DNA from: Paramecium tetraurelia
Lineage: Eukaryota; Ciliophora; Oligohymenophorea; Peniculida; Parameciidae
NCBI RefSeq assembly: GCF_000165425.1
Contig: NW_001799244.1
Coordinates: forward strand, 312,118 to 376,117
DNA: 64,000 nt
Reading direction: 5' to 3'
The notes beneath the pieces were generated by a model, which saw only the letters and a list, made by a program, of their open reading frames with translations, searched no databases and was not told where the DNA came from. A program made the translations under genes and the position numbers. Positions within the stretch are counted from its first letter, which is position 1; each line of letters starts with the position of its first letter. Positions 36,727 to 47,365 of the stretch are shown piece after piece.

Positions 36727-37925
36727 TTTGACATAGTCTTGGAATCTTGGTTGGTTGAGCAACTCTAAAGCTTAATTGGCAGCATTGATTTCCTTGTTGT
36801 ATTCAGCAACGGTGGCATTATAGACGTCAGTGGCAAAGGCATAGTCATCATTTTCAGCTTGTAATTATCCATTGAGGGTGGCCAAATCTTAATCAAGTTC
36901 ATCAATTAAGTCAAGAGTTTATTCTTATTTGGCTATGAGTAGTTAGATTGAAATGAATACTTGTGTTGGCTTCGATTTCAGCATTCTTAACAACAACAGC
37001 TCTTTAGAATTCAGCATGTTCTTAGTTCAATTAAATGACTGAGGCATTATATTCGGCGACTTATTCAGCTTCGTCAGCAGTGATTTAATTGAGGGAGTCA
37101 ACTAATTCAACTCTCAAGTTATTGAAGGCAACAACAATCTAGAGGATATATCAATTAGACATTACATCTCTAAGAGCTCCTTAATCATCAAAGTTGGAGT
37201 CGGATGTGATTTCCAATAAGACTTTAACAAAGATTTGGAATTAGTTGTGCTTTTTCAATGAGTTTTAGATTTTAGCCAAATTCTTTTAAACTTTCTTGAC
37301 TTAAGCAAGAGATGGGGCTGCCAATGTGCTCAACAATTATAAGCATTCATCAATAGCAGCAATAGCTTCGTTGTGTTCAACAACTTCACTTTCAAATGTT
37401 TCGTGATCGTTTGCTCTTTAGACTGTAGCTTATTCAAGGGTTCTTCTGTTTTAAGCGATGTTTTCTTATAATTATTCAAGTTAGGCAGCAAATCTTTCTC
37501 CTTATGGGATGAGGACGTTGTCATAGAAATCGTGGGCATTGAACAATTCTAAGGAAATAGTAAAACTGATAAAGTACCTCTTTCTTTGTCTTAGATTTCT
37601 TATTCGAGTCTGGAGACTTCTCTGTTGTGGACATCTGTTCTTCTGTTGAATTCATGATGAACTCCAGCCAATTCCTCTTCCATTTCATCAACCTATAAAA
37701 ATATTAACTCTATATATGTACGAGTTTCTCAATCTCGGAGTTGAGCTCAGAGAGGATACCTCCTGTTGTTAAATGGAGTTCAGCATAGTTCAAGATGAAT
37801 TTACCCCAACCAGATTAGTGAATCTAAGCGAAAGCTTTTTGGTCTTTGCTAGTCCAAATTGAGGATTAGACATTAATGGCTGTTGAGGCAAGTACTAACA
37901 ATGCACACACGGCAACTTTGAACAT
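36706..37925 (-). CDS. Trichocyst matrix protein (TMP), intact
   Basis: Secretory granule protein that crystallises inside trichocysts. About 365 residues, four introns of 27-29 nt, fully open once these are removed. Signal peptide [20 protein letters not shown]. The mature part is alpha-helical with family features: [60 protein letters not shown] followed by [36 protein letters not shown] and [20 protein letters not shown]. Codon use is strongly biased (GCC, GCT, TTG, GAC), unlike the AT-rich neighbours, as expected for a highly expressed gene. In this window it is the only trichocyst gene without frame breaks. Confidence 0.92.
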
Positions 37926-37975
37926 TTATTGTAATTAATAATGAATTCCTTCTAAGGATTATTTTGCTAAAAAAA

Positions 37976-37988
37976 GGCAAAAACGAAT
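37976..37988 (-). promoter_or_regulatory. ATTCGTTTTTGCC element upstream of the intact TMP gene
   Basis: Lies 51-63 bp before the ATG at 37925. The TTCGTTTTTG core resembles the CCGTTTTT found just before both other trichocyst matrix genes in the window (43612-43634 and 47337-47361). A CATTATTAAT stretch follows, as CATTAATAAA does in the others. Function is inferred from sharing only. Confidence 0.4.
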
Positions 37989-38224
37989 TTTTCTTTTTAA
38001 TATTAATTAATATACACACTTCTTATACTTTTTATATTGTCTTATATTCTAACTACTTACAATCCATAAATATACACAACATTATGTTTAATCATTTCCA
38101 ATCAATCAAAACAATCATAATTATCTTATTTTCTCAATCAAATTTTCAGAACCATTATTATTTATACATTAAATTCTCTAAATTCTATCCTTATTACTAA
38201 TTTCTTCGAACTATAACCTTATTA

Positions 38225-40268
38225 TCAATTCAAATATACATATCCACTTAAACTCTTACCATTTCCACTAACGTAAACCCCACTGCCATTTATTATACCA
38301 TTCCTAAATTCCCCTTCATAATAGCTCGAATCATTCCAAACCAATATGCCCTTTCCATTTATTTTATTCCTACTGATCTCTCCTTCATACCTAAAGTTAT
38401 AGTTCATACTTACTTGCATCCATCCTTATAAAAAATAATCCCTTTTCCATTTTTCTATCCATCCTTAAACTACCCGTAATACTTTTATCCATCGCTTCGT
38501 ATTTCTTATCCCTCTCCGTTTAGTACATTGTTCGTCCATAATCCTATTATGATTAAAAGTAATACCTTTTACAACTTTAACCTTGTTTTAGAACAATCCA
38601 AATCCATTAGCCTTCCCAAATTTGAAATTACATTAGAAACTAAACCCATCAATTAACTTTTTACATATCTTCGTTTGAATAAATCATTCTACAAAATCCA
38701 TTTAGCTCATTATTTACCCAAAATCTATTTTTTATAAATTATTAACTTTTTACCCATCTAGTATATTTCCTACATCAGACCAAACCATAATCCCTGTTCC
38801 ACTCTTCTAATCATTCATCAATTACCCAAAATAACAACTACCATCTTGGAAATTTCGAGTCTCATAATTTTCATCAATATCATAAATAGGACCTATGTCC
38901 AGATACAATTATCTTATTTATTTTTATTACATTTTGTTTAGTGCTTCTTATAATCTTATATCATTTGAGCTTCTAATTGCGAATTATTATGGATTTTCAT
39001 CATTTGCTAAATAATGTTTATCAACTTATTAATTACTGTTTTTCGAGAAGATATTATTCAAGTTTTCAACATGAGTCAATTTTTGCTGATTTTACATTTG
39101 ATTAGATTCAGCAATTTTGAAGAATTAAATATTGAAAAATTGATTCAATAAGAAAATATTGAAAATATAAGAATTTTCTGTTTTTATTAATTTAATATCG
39201 ACAAGAAATGTCTCGCATTAATATTTGTCACTCTTTTTCCAAACTTATCAACCAATTTAAAGTTCTAAGAATGATGAATTAATAATTTGATTAAATTAAA
39301 CACTATCATTTCATTATCATTTCCAAATATTTGCAAACCAATTATTATTTTCCTTCAGGTCTTGTATAAATTTGTTCATAACATTCATCTAGGTATTTAT
39401 TTTGTCTATCTGCGCATTTATTTTGTCCATTTCACTCTTATTTTCATTTACAATCGTCCACAACACAGCTTCCTTAGCTAATTTATAACTTTAAGTGTTA
39501 CTTTTAAATTTCTGATTATTTAATTCTACAAACTATTTCAATTAATTGTATTTGATTTCAAATACTTCATTACATTTATTTTCTAAAACTAACGAATAGG
39601 AAGAACTCACTACCTGATATTAGTTATTGATGCACTTTATTTATGACCTACTTTACATTACCATCGAGTTAATTTTTTTTAAAATTCTCTTTGACTTCCT
39701 TCCTATTTTATCAATTATAATGATTACTATTAATCCGACAGCATGTTGATCAATAATTCATGATTTTAAATTTTCTTATTTAGTTCCTATTTCACTGCTT
39801 TAATTTTTTCTTTAACACTTTTTATCGAATCTTCGAATAAAAATTAATCGTTGATATCATTAAATGAACTATTCTTTGATAATACAGGTGTATATTTCAT
39901 TGCGCTTTCTTGACTTCCGAATATGGATGACTTTGACTTCAATTAATAAAGTTCATTCGATATATGCAGAAGTTAGTTTTGAAACTACAAATATACAACT
40001 AAAATTCACATCAAAAAAATATTTCTGTATCAGATTGTCAACTATTAATTCAATTTGTTTTAACAAATTATCCAAGAGAGAAGACTTTTATAATTCTTTC
40101 AGAGCAATTTCTTAAGTAATCTCGCGATAATCTTCATTCTTTTAAAGCAACTAATTTTATCGACTAACTGGTTTTACTCTCTTCATGTACTAATTTCCTA
40201 ATAATCATATTTACGTTTTCTACTATTTTTTCTACATTATTCTGTAGTTCTTATTCATTTATACTCAT
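38225..40268 (-). CDS. Coiled-coil protein with C-terminal MORN repeats
   Basis: About 600 residues, at least six introns. The N-terminal ~400 residues are coiled coil (MSINEQELQNNVEKIVENVN, EDYREITQEIALKELQKSSL, KAVKQELNKKIQNHELLINM). From about 38900 down to the stop are MORN repeats: GSCYFGQLMNDQKSGTGIMV, YYGQFKDGQKNGKGIIFYKD, YEGEISRNKINGKGILVWND and YYEGEFRNGIINGSGVYVSG, the last two across a 23-nt intron. MORN repeats sit on membranes and cortical scaffolds, in ciliates often near basal bodies. Family by repeat only; partner unknown. Exon joints around 39050-39300 are uncertain. Confidence 0.78.
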
Positions 40269-40350
40269 TATAATAATAATAAATATAAAAAAATATATTA
40301 AGTTATTATATAAACTTAATTTATAAAAATTTCATAATTTTATCAGTTGG

Positions 40351-41595
40351 ATGGCTCGCTATGCTAAAAAACCCATTAATAAGTATACTCAACCAACAGA
40401 TGCCAACAGAAGAGTACAAACAGAGGCAGCTGATGTAGATGATATCGATCTTCAACAAGCAATATTAAAATTCAAAAATCTACAAGAGAAACAAAAAACT
40501 CCATTGAAAAATCAAAGAACCAAAAGCAAATCCCCAGCTCCACAATAAGGCAATTAACCAATGGATTATTCCCAATTTACATTTACTAGCCTAAAAGTAA
40601 TTGGACAAGGATCCTTCGGTATAGTTTACAAGGCAAAAGTGAATGAAACAGGTGAAATAGTGGCAGTAAAGAAAGTAATACAGGATAAGAGATATAAAAA
40701 CAGGGAAATTCAAATTCTATAAGAATTGGATCATTCAAATATTGTTGAAACTAAACATGCATATTTTACTTATGGAGACTCTCCAGATGAGCAATACTTG
40801 AATGTAATTATGGACTATTAGCCTGAAACCCTTCATTCATTTAATGCATAATTCTTGAAATAACAATAGTTGTTACCTGAAATACAGGCTAAGTTATATT
40901 CATATTAGTTGTTACGTGGTATGGCCTTTGTACACACAAAAGGAATTTGTCATCGAGATATTAAACCACATAATGTTTTGATAAATCCGGATACGAATGT
41001 TCTGAAGATCTGCGATTTTGGAAGTGCTAAAAAGTTATCTCCTTTAGAGCCTAATATTGCATACATTTGTTCAAGATGTTACAGAGCTCCTGAGTTATTG
41101 TTTGGTGCTACAAACTACACTACTTAGGTTGACATGTGGTCAGTTGGTTGTATAATTGGCGAAATGTTTAATGGGCTGCCATTGTTTTTAGGAGCATCAG
41201 CAGTAGATTAATTAGTTGAAATAATCAAAATACTGGGATCTCCAAGTAAGGAAGAGGTGTTATCGATGAATGAATTATATGATATCAAACAATACAAAAT
41301 AGTTTAAATAAGAAAAAAGGATTGGAGGAAAGTATTTCAAACAGTAGTTGATCCTTAAGCTATTGATTTAATTAGTAAGATACTCACTTACTGTCCAAGA
41401 ACTAGATTGACAGCACTCCAAGCACTTACGCATTAGTATTTTGATGATTTAAGGGATGAAACAACTTTTAGGATGTACCAATCCAAAATATAAATCCCTG
41501 ACTTATTTGATTTCACAAAGGAGGAACTTTCAAATAATCAATCTCTGGCCAATAAATTAATTCCTAAATGGTATTAAAAAAGAAATAAATGTTGA
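40351..41595 (+). CDS. Glycogen synthase kinase 3 (GSK3/shaggy) homologue
   Basis: Intronless, 414 residues. Ser/Thr kinase of the CMGC group. A 70-residue basic leader ([17 protein letters not shown]) precedes the kinase core: [32 protein letters not shown], catalytic [40 protein letters not shown] followed by [18 protein letters not shown]. The activation-loop tyrosine of GSK3 is kept (IAYICSR); the next family Tyr (SRYYRAPE) is Cys here. The substrate-priming arginine is in CSRCYRAPE. Family call is very strong. Paramecium has several GSK3 copies; which one this is cannot be told. Confidence 0.93.
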
Positions 41596-41702
41596 TTAAT
41601 TTTTACAATTATATTGATTGAAAACCTCATGAATAACTTATATTAATAAATAGAGACAACAATCTTTTTAATTTAATTAATATCAAATTTGAGAAATATT
41701 TT

Positions 41703-43459
41703 TCATTCTTGGAAGTTGTATTTCTGATATCCCTCTTCTTTCTCTAGTTCTTTTAACGACGATTCCAACTGTTGACAAAATATCTCTATGATATATTAAG
41801 ATAGTTTTACTTTACTTTAGCTTTACTGCCTTTAAGTTTTGTTGTATTGCTCTGAGTAGATGGGACTTCTTTACCCCAAGCTGTATTTTTATAGAGCGAA
41901 ATATTGTATTGATCAGTAGGAGATTTCATCATTTGTAAATCTTTTGTAGTATTATTATTTGATTTAGTGATTGGGATTGGAAGTTATTCTTTATTTTCGA
42001 AAATAACTTAGGCCACCTACTCATACATTTGCATCGAGTTTATCCTATTGAATAGTTCAATAAACTTTTATTTACTTAATATTTCCATCACTTGTAATAC
42101 TTGGTTGACTTAACCTACGAATTCTATTCAGAATTTATTTTTTATCTTAGTCATTGGAAAATTCTTTAATTTAAGCTTCTTCTGCTTTAACTAATTATGC
42201 CGATGATTAATTATGAGATGCATTGATTTATTAAGTCAAAGACAAGTATTCATTCCTGACCATCCTTAAAGTAGGATCACTCATTTTATCAAGATTAATG
42301 GGATGATCTCTTGGGCCTTCTCTAACTCTACCTTCTTATATAATGAGAACTCCAGATTATAGATGCATATTTTCATTGACAAGAGGTGCAATAGACTAAA
42401 ATTTTATTTGTTCCTTTGTATCCTTTTCCTTCTCATCATCTTATTTCTTTTTGATTTGAGAGCTTTGACTCTAATAAAAGGTTTTCCTCCTATTGAACAT
42501 GTTAACCTTGGTTTGGCCATCTTCAAACTTGGATCTCTTAATTGTTAATTTAAATACCCTAGTGTTGCAGCAGTAGGTGGAAATTTATGACCTTTCAAAG
42601 TGGTGACAGAAATCAATTTTCCATCGTAATCATAAGTGTATGATTTAGATTTTTTATCTTTAGATATAAGTTCATATTTCAATTATTACTCCTCTAGTTC
42701 TTTTTGTTTCCTTCTTCTTTCTTGTTCTTTGAGATCTTACATAATCTTATAATCTCTCTCCTTCTATGCTCTCAATAATTCTTCAGTTAAACTGATATCC
42801 AAGGGATCATTGAGATCAACAATCCCTGGTAATTTTTCTTTTACATTTTTTTAATTATTCATTTAAGCTTAATCCTAAAGTTTAAAATAAGTTTCAATAC
42901 TTAGATTAAGACTCTTGATCTTTTAAAGGTTTAAGCTGTTAGGGATTATCGATTAGAATTTGTGCTTTATTATTCTACTTCCATTATCTTGGCAGGTATT
43001 GATAAAACTTTTTGAACCAACCATTATTCTTGTTGGAATCTAACCTATCAAATTGAAATATTAAATTACAGGTTCTTCATCTTCTTCTAATCCTCCTGTC
43101 AAATAATCAAATGAAGGATCTTCATGTTGTCTAAAGTATTATTGAATTGGATGTAACATTCTATCGATGGAAGATTAATAACCAATGACTGGCAGCATTT
43201 TGATTTGTTCATTCTCAGTGATTTTTTTGGAGACTTTGGCAATTAGTCTTTTAATAAAATCTCTAATGAATAGCTCTCCTTCCACTTAATTTGATTATGA
43301 TTGAATTGGATCTGAGACCTAGTAAAATGAATGAAAATTGAGTTTATCCATGTCAACTTCAACCAATTCACTATCGGACTGTGTATTCAATTTCTCTGTT
43401 GGATATGAACGAATGGATGATAATTCTCCATATGAACTTCTTTATAATTAAGTTTTCAT
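41703..43459 (-). CDS. Hypothetical protein with basic coiled-coil core
   Basis: About 550 residues with four or more introns. The N-terminal part is acidic and Ser-rich (MKTQLQRSSYGELSSIRSYP, FDYLTGGLEEDEEP). The centre is a charged helix (RDYKIMQDLKEQERRRKQKE) followed by SYTYDYDGKLISVTTLKGHK and FPPTAATLGYLNQQLRDPS. Then come MHLQSGVLIIQEGRVREGPR and a Gln-rich tail ending LESSLKELEKEEGYQKYNFQ. The frame changes near 42450, so an intron there is needed but could not be fixed. No known domain. Same strand as the MORN gene, convergent with GSK3. Confidence 0.65.
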
Positions 43460-43611
43460 ATAAATATTTTAACAGATTAATTGATTGAATACGTTTTTAG
43501 TTTGAGATGTAAGTGTAAATTTATGTATGTTTTGAATGATGAGTGTGCATAAATGTATGTTAATTAAATAATAATTAGTGATATTTGCAATTTTAAAACG
43601 AGGAATTTTGA

Positions 43612-43634
43612 TTCCGTTTTTGGCATTAATAAAT
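43612..43634 (+). promoter_or_regulatory. CCGTTTTT...CATTAATAAA element before a TMP gene
   Basis: ATTCCGTTTTT, two bases, then CATTAATAAA, ending 6 bp before the ATG at 43641. The same two blocks with nearly the same spacing stand before the trichocyst gene at 47366. The CATTAATAAA block may hold the transcription start. Regulatory role inferred from conservation between paralogues. Confidence 0.5.
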
Positions 43635-43640
43635 TAATTA

Positions 43641-44777
43641 TGAGAACTCTTGTTGCCCTTTGCTTAGTGGCTGCCGTCTTTGCTATTGACACAAACAAAT
43701 TTGCTGTGCTCCTCCAAACTGGTACTAGAGGAAATGATGCTGTTGAATCAGTTTACAACCTCTTGAGAGATTTGAAGACAGAAAATGTTAATGTCTAAGC
43801 TGCTGCCGACAAAAAGAATAACACTGATGAAGGTATGATACAAATTAAACAATAGAAATCTTTTCTTAGGTCATTGGTGACTTGACAAATGTTGCCTCCC
43901 TCAACAAATAACAATGGGAAAGATTAGGTGCCGTTCGTACTGATGTTGAAGCCCAAGTCAGAGTATGCTATTTCCCCTTAAAATTTAGGATGGATATTCA
44001 TGGTTGGCATGGGCCGAAGCAAGACTTGCTGAAATCGAAAGAAGAAATGCTTAACTTTAAGACTAAAGATGTTGGGCCAATGGACTCTTTTGTCAAATCA
44101 TTGGCTGATCACGCTGATGCAATTGCAGTCGTCTAACTCTTATCACAAGAACGTCGCTGGATGGCTCACAAACAATGCTGGAGTTGAATTAGTTCAAAAG
44201 GCTGAAACCATCGCCGACAAATTGTCAGCATACAGTCACCTCTTCTAATAAGATGCCATGCAAAAATTCTAATCCCTTGCTGAAGTCAAAAGAGATGGCA
44301 CAACTGGGAGAACAAGTCCTTTCCCATCTTAGCAGACTTATAAGCCGAATTAGAAGCAACCCTTGCTACACTCTAAGAATAAGAAATCCATGCTGCTTTC
44401 GCTCTTGCCAAATACGTTTCAGATACCAATGCCGAAGTTGCTTGGTTGAACTCAGAACACGAAAGAAGAACAAACCTTGTTGAAAAATTAGAAACTGTAT
44501 GCATTCATCAAATAATTCGATTAGCAACTCCCAGCAGTTCTTGCTTAATAAGCCAAAGCACTCAAATTATGGAAAGACTCCTTGAATGCAGTTGCTGGTG
44601 CCACCGCCGATTTAGAAGAAAAAAGAGAATTCTATGCTTCAGAAACAGTAAGAAGATAAGGTATCTATCCTCATCTAATCTATTCTAGAGGAAAACGCCA
44701 TCATCGATGTTGTCATCTAATTATTCAAGGATCAAGTTAGAGCCTTAGCCTCATCAACATCCCTTGGTAGAAAATGA
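43641..44777 (+). pseudogene. Trichocyst matrix protein gene with frame breaks
   Basis: Signal peptide MRTLVALCLVAAVFAID and introns at 43833-43855 (23 nt), 43963-43988 and further 3' are normal, and the C-terminus SLGRK ends at TGA 44775. The mature helical sequence (VESVYNLLRDLKTENVNVQA, LSAYSHLFQQDAMQKFQSLA, ADLQAELEATLATLQEQEIH, AEVAWLNSEHERRTNLVEKL) is typical of the family. However, four places need one base removed to stay in frame: about 44087 (extra T), 44151 (extra C), 44290 (extra A) and 44322 (extra T). Codon bias is still that of a highly expressed gene, so any inactivation is recent. Sequence error is the alternative. Confidence 0.72.
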
Positions 44778-45119
44778 TTAGATTATAAAATATTCAATTT
44801 AAAAATATCCACCAAGTTAAAACTACATCATCATTAATTCTCTTTCCAATCTAGGATAATAACAATAGATTTTGAAGTCTAAATCAAACATCATTCTTAT
44901 TTAAAAGACTATTTTGATTTAACCCCAAACACACTATTAATTAATGGGATGCAATTTAAAAAAGATGTTTATAAAAAATAATAAAATTAAATATAACGTC
45001 AAGAATAAATGAGTATGTTATAATTTTTAAATAGAGAACAGTTAAGAATTATTAGTGCACTATTTAATATATATTTATAGGTTCTTTATTAAAAATTTAT
45101 TAAGCAATAAATAAAAATT
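44778..45119. other. Intergenic, no gene seen
   Basis: AT-rich spacer of 342 bp between the trichocyst gene and the next plus-strand gene. No ORF, RNA gene or repeat recognised. Confidence 0.5.
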
Positions 45120-45763
45120 ATGTTAAATTCAAGTATCTACAGTAATCAAAGCAATTCAGTCGTAAAGATAAAAGGCAATTAAACCAATTTACTTTCAACT
45201 GCAATAAGTAAATTAGGAGATTCAAGTTTCAAATCAAGAAACTATGAATCTAAAAACATATCTCCAGTGAGATTAAGATTGTTTAGAGACTCTCCAAAAA
45301 CTTACAAAGGACTAGAAGGTTGCGTTGTAGGATAATATCAGTAAGAGTATATATCTATTGAAGTCCTCTTGCCCCAACTCATGTTGTATTTTCTAATGAT
45401 AAAACTCCATCTCCTTATAGATCATCGAAAACATTTAGAGACTCTCCCGAAGGAGCCAAGACCAAGTTGAATCAATTCAAAGATTGGAACTCTAAATTGG
45501 ACATTCAATTACAAATATAAAATAATCAGATTGCAAAATTGAACAATCAACTCTTCCAATAAAGTCACTAACCTTATCAACATAAGAGTTCAAAATAAAA
45601 CTTATTTTCTGCAAGTAGTCCATCCAACTTCTAAAAGTTTGGTAAACAAAGTGATATTTCTTCACTTTCCTCAAGATTGAATCAGGTTCCAATTTCATAG
45701 ATTACCACCTATCAAATAGGGTATTAGTAGCATGATTATATTATAGACATCAAAGCGAATTGA
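45120..45763 (+). CDS. Hypothetical Ser/Asn-rich protein
   Basis: About 206 residues with one 23-nt intron. Begins MLNSSIYSNQSNSVVKIKGN. Contains repeated LFRDSPKTYKG and TFRDSPEGAKTK motifs, SP/TP sites and a short coiled coil (LDIQLQIQNNQIAKLNNQLF). The tail YQQHDYIIDIKAN ends at TGA 45761. No domain recognised. The RDSP sites look like phosphorylation targets of proline-directed kinases such as GSK3 or MOK, an inference from sequence only. Confidence 0.65.
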
Positions 45764-45878
45764 ATGCATTATAGTAATCCTTGGACAGAATAATGAAAAC
45801 AAGTAGAATATGATGATTAGTAAGAGTATAAATAATTAAATCAAATTATTATTATTTTTATATATATTTATTAATTAA

Positions 45879-46236
45879 ATGCAAATCATAAAAATTGCCA
45901 TTCAGAAAGATGTGTACATTTGTTCCAGACCCTTGAATCGATTCGAAGATTTGAGACAAGAATACCAATCTTTGTGTTTTCAACATTAAAATAGGGATGA
46001 TTAAACATTCTAGTAATATATGGGTGAATAGGATTAGCTTTGTTGATGAGGAAGGCGATAAAGTAGTGATTACAAATGATTATGATCTGGAGGATTTCAA
46101 GAAATAACACCCGAAGTTCTTGAAGATCCAAGTTGAGTTTAGAGATAGAAACAGTTTGATTGAAAGAGTGTATAATAGAGAAATAACCAAAGATGCGATG
46201 AAACAAAAGATTATGCAGCTTTTACAATAATATTGA
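45879..46236 (+). CDS. Small PB1-like domain protein
   Basis: 112 residues, one 19-nt intron. The sequence has the order of a PB1 interaction domain: a basic first strand (MQIIKIAIQKDVYICSRPLN), helix RFEDLRQEYQSLC, then the acidic OPCA-like stretch ISFVDEEGDKVVITNDYDLE with DFKKQHPKFLKIQVEFRDRN. A C-terminal helix follows (IERVYNREITKDAMKQKIMQ). PB1 domains join signalling proteins head to tail. Such a short stand-alone PB1 could cap or bridge complexes. Convergent with eS19, 30 bp between the stops. Confidence 0.68.
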
Positions 46237-46266
46237 CAGGTGTTGATGTTCTTTATGTTTTATAAA

Positions 46267-46758
46267 TCATTTTCTGGCAGCCAAAGCAACTTAAGTGGCA
46301 ATTCTGTTTAAGTCTTATTATCCTTCTTTGGTAACAATTCTTGATCCCTTCTTTAAGAGAGACTTGTTGTCCTTCTTCAAGACTTTGATTGTCTCTAATT
46401 ATTAGAGTAAATATCTAATGACCTTTCCTGATCCGGATTCATGTTTGCCATTATCATTGACTGATCCAAACATATGAGTCAAATTTCCAACACCCTTAAA
46501 TGTAACATAAATTGAATACCCAATGACCTCTCACATATATTTTACGAGCAAGTGCTGCAGCTCTAACGTACATCCAATCTTAATCAATTGGTGAAATTTC
46601 TTTTCCAAGTCCAGTTTTGACAATGGATCCCCATTCTGGGATTTTTATTTTATTGTTTTTCTTCAAATACTCAGCATATGCATGAATGAAATCTTAGGCA
46701 GGTACGTCCTTGATTTAATGAGTGATATTACTTTGACTGTGTAGAATGGAGCTGACAT
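46267..46758 (-). CDS. RPS19: Ribosomal protein eS19
   Basis: About 147 residues, two introns (23 and 25 nt). Small-subunit protein needed for 18S rRNA maturation. Matches include FYTVKDVPAQDFIHAYAEYL, KNNKIKIPEWGSIVKTGLGK, ISPIDQDWMYVRAAALARKI followed by YVRGHWGVGNLTHMFGS, GSGKVIRYLLQQLETIKVLK and the end GQQDLNRIATQVALAARK. All conserved blocks of the family are present and in frame. Confidence 0.93.
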
Positions 46759-47336
46759 GCAATAAAAAATTAAAAAAATATTTTTGAATATTTACAAAGA
46801 TATTATTTATTATTAATGGTTCTTCATTGTCACATAATTTACATTGAATTCGGGAGTATGATTTTTAGGTCAATTGATAAACATATTGTTCTGAAATCAT
46901 AAATAGCAAATGAATTCATTGCTGTGAACATTAGAGTGAATAGCTTTGTTTTTCAATTGAATTAAATGTAATAGAAATTGAAGTGTCTTACTATTTGATT
47001 TAATTTCGATTTTATTAATTAATGAATTGCAATACTTAAAAATGGATTAAAATTGATAAAAATTATTATTGAGTTAGAAAATGTAAGATTGAAGGGTTAA
47101 TGAGAGAGTGTGTGTAGAATTGAATGAGAAAATTGGAGTTTTGATGAGGTGGAGTATGGCAAATAAAATAGTGAATATATAATAGTAAGATAAGAAAGGA
47201 AGGAAGTAAAATTGGATTGAAAGGAAATGTGATTATTTAATAAATATTGGGTGAATGAGGAATGATGTGTGATCGATATTTATATATTTAGATCGTAATT
47301 AATAATAATTAATATGTACATTATAAGCATTTGATC
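46759..47336. other. Long spacer with a purine-rich strand
   Basis: About 580 bp between eS19 and a trichocyst matrix gene, with no ORF of coding character. From about 47040 to 47250 the plus strand is strikingly purine-rich and nearly free of C (runs such as GATTGAAGGGTTAATGAGAG and AAGATAAGAAAGGAAGGAAG). This contrasts with the mixed AT-rich spacers elsewhere and lies upstream of the trichocyst gene. Its role is unknown. Confidence 0.5.
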
Positions 47337-47361
47337 GATCCGTTTTTAAAACATTAATAAA
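47337..47361 (+). promoter_or_regulatory. CCGTTTTT...CATTAATAAA element before a TMP gene
   Basis: GATCCGTTTTT, four bases, then CATTAATAAA, ending 4 bp before the ATG at 47366. Matches the element at 43612-43634 almost base for base, although the surrounding DNA differs. Inferred core promoter of trichocyst matrix genes. Confidence 0.5.
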
Positions 47362-47365
47362 ATAT

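Noticed and set aside
43830-43870. A frame break at the first intron of the 43641 trichocyst gene
   Set aside because: Choosing the 23-nt intron instead of a 37-nt one restores the frame (TDEEIFSQVIGDL), so no break is needed there.
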